This document shows, one piece after another, positions 62,806-64,000 of a stretch of DNA of 64,000 bases. The first letter of the stretch is position 1. Each line of letters opens with the position of its first letter. The translations under genes and the position numbers were made by a program. The notes under the pieces are model-generated. The model did not search any database. It was not told where the DNA came from and was given only the letters and a program-made list of their open reading frames with translations. The DNA comes from Sipunculus nudus (taxonomy: Eukaryota; Annelida; Sipuncula; Golfingiida; Sipunculidae). The stretch covers positions 46,817,327 through 46,881,326 of the forward strand of contig CM049308.1 of the NCBI GenBank assembly GCA_026874595.1. The letters are read 5' to 3'.

Positions 62806-63224
62806 TATTAAGGAAAAACCTATGTTTTCCATTAAAACCCCATTGTTACACTTCAGGACTGCCTAATTTCAAAATCACTGCTTTGAATTTGATCATATTT
62901 CATATGCATATTTGTCAATACATTATCTATGTACTTGCCAAATATTAGGTCAGTATTGCATTATTTGTTGAAGTTATGGGCCCGAACATAATGCACCTTG
63001 TGAAAAATCAGGAAAATTATTTACTCACTCAACATAAAATTGCTGAATCTAGAGACTTTTTTTCAGGGTTATAATTTCATTAAAACGAGAATCAATTGTA
63101 TACCAAAAATAGATCTAAATTTTTCAAATTTTAAAAGTTATTTGCATAAATGCAAACAGTAACTTAAATTTTGCCCAAGTTTGGCCTTGGCACGTTTTTC
63201 CCTGTAAGCACTGTTGATTTAATT

Positions 63225-64000
63225 GTATCCACCAAAATGATGTTTTGCAGATATTATGTTTTTGACCTGGTTCTGCCGCTGCATCGTTCGTTTCCAGAGA
63301 ACTCCTCTGAGACTACTGGACGGATTTTTCCCAAACTTACACCAATTATCGGGTCACATGTGAACTGGTGCCTAACCAATTTGCGTTGACCTCTGACCTT
63401 TTCTCTCTGCCCAGCGTCCATTTGTGCGTCTGTTTCCGTACATAAACCCACATATCTAGGAAACTGTTTGACTGATCAGGAAAAAAATTTGTACAAATGT
63501 AGCCCTTGGATAGTGTTATAACATACATAAAAAATGGTGATGCCACCTGCAACCATGTTTGCACAGTGTCCATCTGTTCATCTGCCTTGGGTTAAAATCA
63601 CTCATATCTCTGCAGTTGTTTGACTTGTTCACCTGAAATTCGGCATGCATATACATCCTGAATAGCTTTCTTGATTTTATGACAGATGGCACCACCTACA
63701 TTCATGTTCATGCTGCAGACATCCAAGCTCATATCTTGGGAACTGTTTGAACAATTGGGCTAAAATTTTGCATGTATTTTGATCTGACATAGCTCTTTAT
63801 CATACACAAAACTGGAGGGGCCACCTGCAACCATTTTTGCACAGCATCTATCTGTTTGTCTGATGTGGGCTAAAATCACTCATATCTCTGTAGTGATTTG
63901 ACATAACTGCTTAAAATTTTGCAGATTTATACATCCTGGATAGCTTTCTTGATTTTATGACAGGTGGCGCCACCTACATTCAGGTTTACGCTGCAGACAT
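63225..64000 (+). mobile_element. Family A element, cut by the window end
   Basis: Starts gtatccaccaaaatgatg with partner ttttgcagatat (a decayed 5' hairpin), then the A body with palindromes (GATGGCACCACC near 63685, intact GGTGGCGCCACC near 63962). Confidence 0.75.

Larger units (their letters stand above)
62427..64000 (+). mobile_element. Family C element, 5' part, interrupted by a MITE and an A element
   Basis: Starts tagctcagctgactagaagt with partner catctgagc. The body matches the long C form (agatgtcc, aaaatctcctacc, gactgcctaatttcaaaa). It is interrupted at 62625-62805 by a MITE and at 63225 by an A element that runs off the window. Confidence 0.72.

Noticed and set aside
1-64000. 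tRNA, rRNA or other structural RNA genes
   Set aside because: I looked for tRNA box-like and rRNA-like sequence and saw none convincing; a covariance-model scan would be decisive.

Overview
This is animal genomic DNA, most likely from a bivalve mollusc. I infer that from the repeat style (short Helitron-like elements with tandem cores and GTCC-rich leaders) and not from a marker gene. Almost none of it codes. I can support two small coding exons of one host gene on the + strand: 23361-23437 and 62263-62331. They join in frame (phase 1) and read as consecutive pieces of the C-terminal citron-homology (CNH) domain of a MAP4K3/MAP4K5-type germinal-centre kinase. If so, 23438-62262 is one 38.8-kb intron, and the sequence on either side is probably intron too.

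The rest is mobile and satellite DNA. The dominant class is a set of at least six families (named A-F here) of non-autonomous Helitron2/Helentron-like elements. All share one plan: a 5' terminal arm; a 3' subterminal reverse complement of that arm; then a short hairpin and CTAG or CTTG followed by T. The arm and hairpin sequences differ in every family. Where an empty site can be compared, insertion made no target duplication. The elements nest several levels deep: 4668-13137 (four levels), 15121-22275, 39241-42213, 42214-49776 (four to five levels) and 59420-62229. No Rep/helicase gene is visible, so these copies depend on a partner elsewhere.

Other mobile DNA: a decayed Ty3/Gypsy-type LTR retrotransposon (25977-38796; 5-bp duplication CTATG; leucine-type primer site). 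It is split by an unresolved 4.4-kb insertion, which itself holds a 2.6-kb family C element, and by a TA-flanked DNA transposon (33081-37063), which itself holds a 5'-truncated LINE on the - strand. There are also a 181-bp pogo-like MITE (62625-62805) and a possible hAT-like insert (43313-44176).

Tandem DNA: a 34-bp minisatellite (3361-4668), a 9.4-kb array of 54-55-bp units with an inverted block and a 3487-bp higher-order period (49777-59180), a polypyrimidine tract (20821-21002), and tandem cores inside the Helitron-like elements (about 280 bp in A, 180 bp in E, 140 bp in F).

Region by region: 1-3000 Helitron-like; 3054-3357 unique; 3361-4668 minisatellite; 4668-13137 nest; 13138-15120 unique AT-rich; 15121-22988 nest; 22989-24239 exon with unique flanks; 24240-25914 F element; 25977-38796 retrotransposon; 38797-39240 unique; 39241-49776 nests; 49777-59180 satellite; 59420-62229 B/A elements; 62263-62331 exon; 62427-64000 C/A elements.
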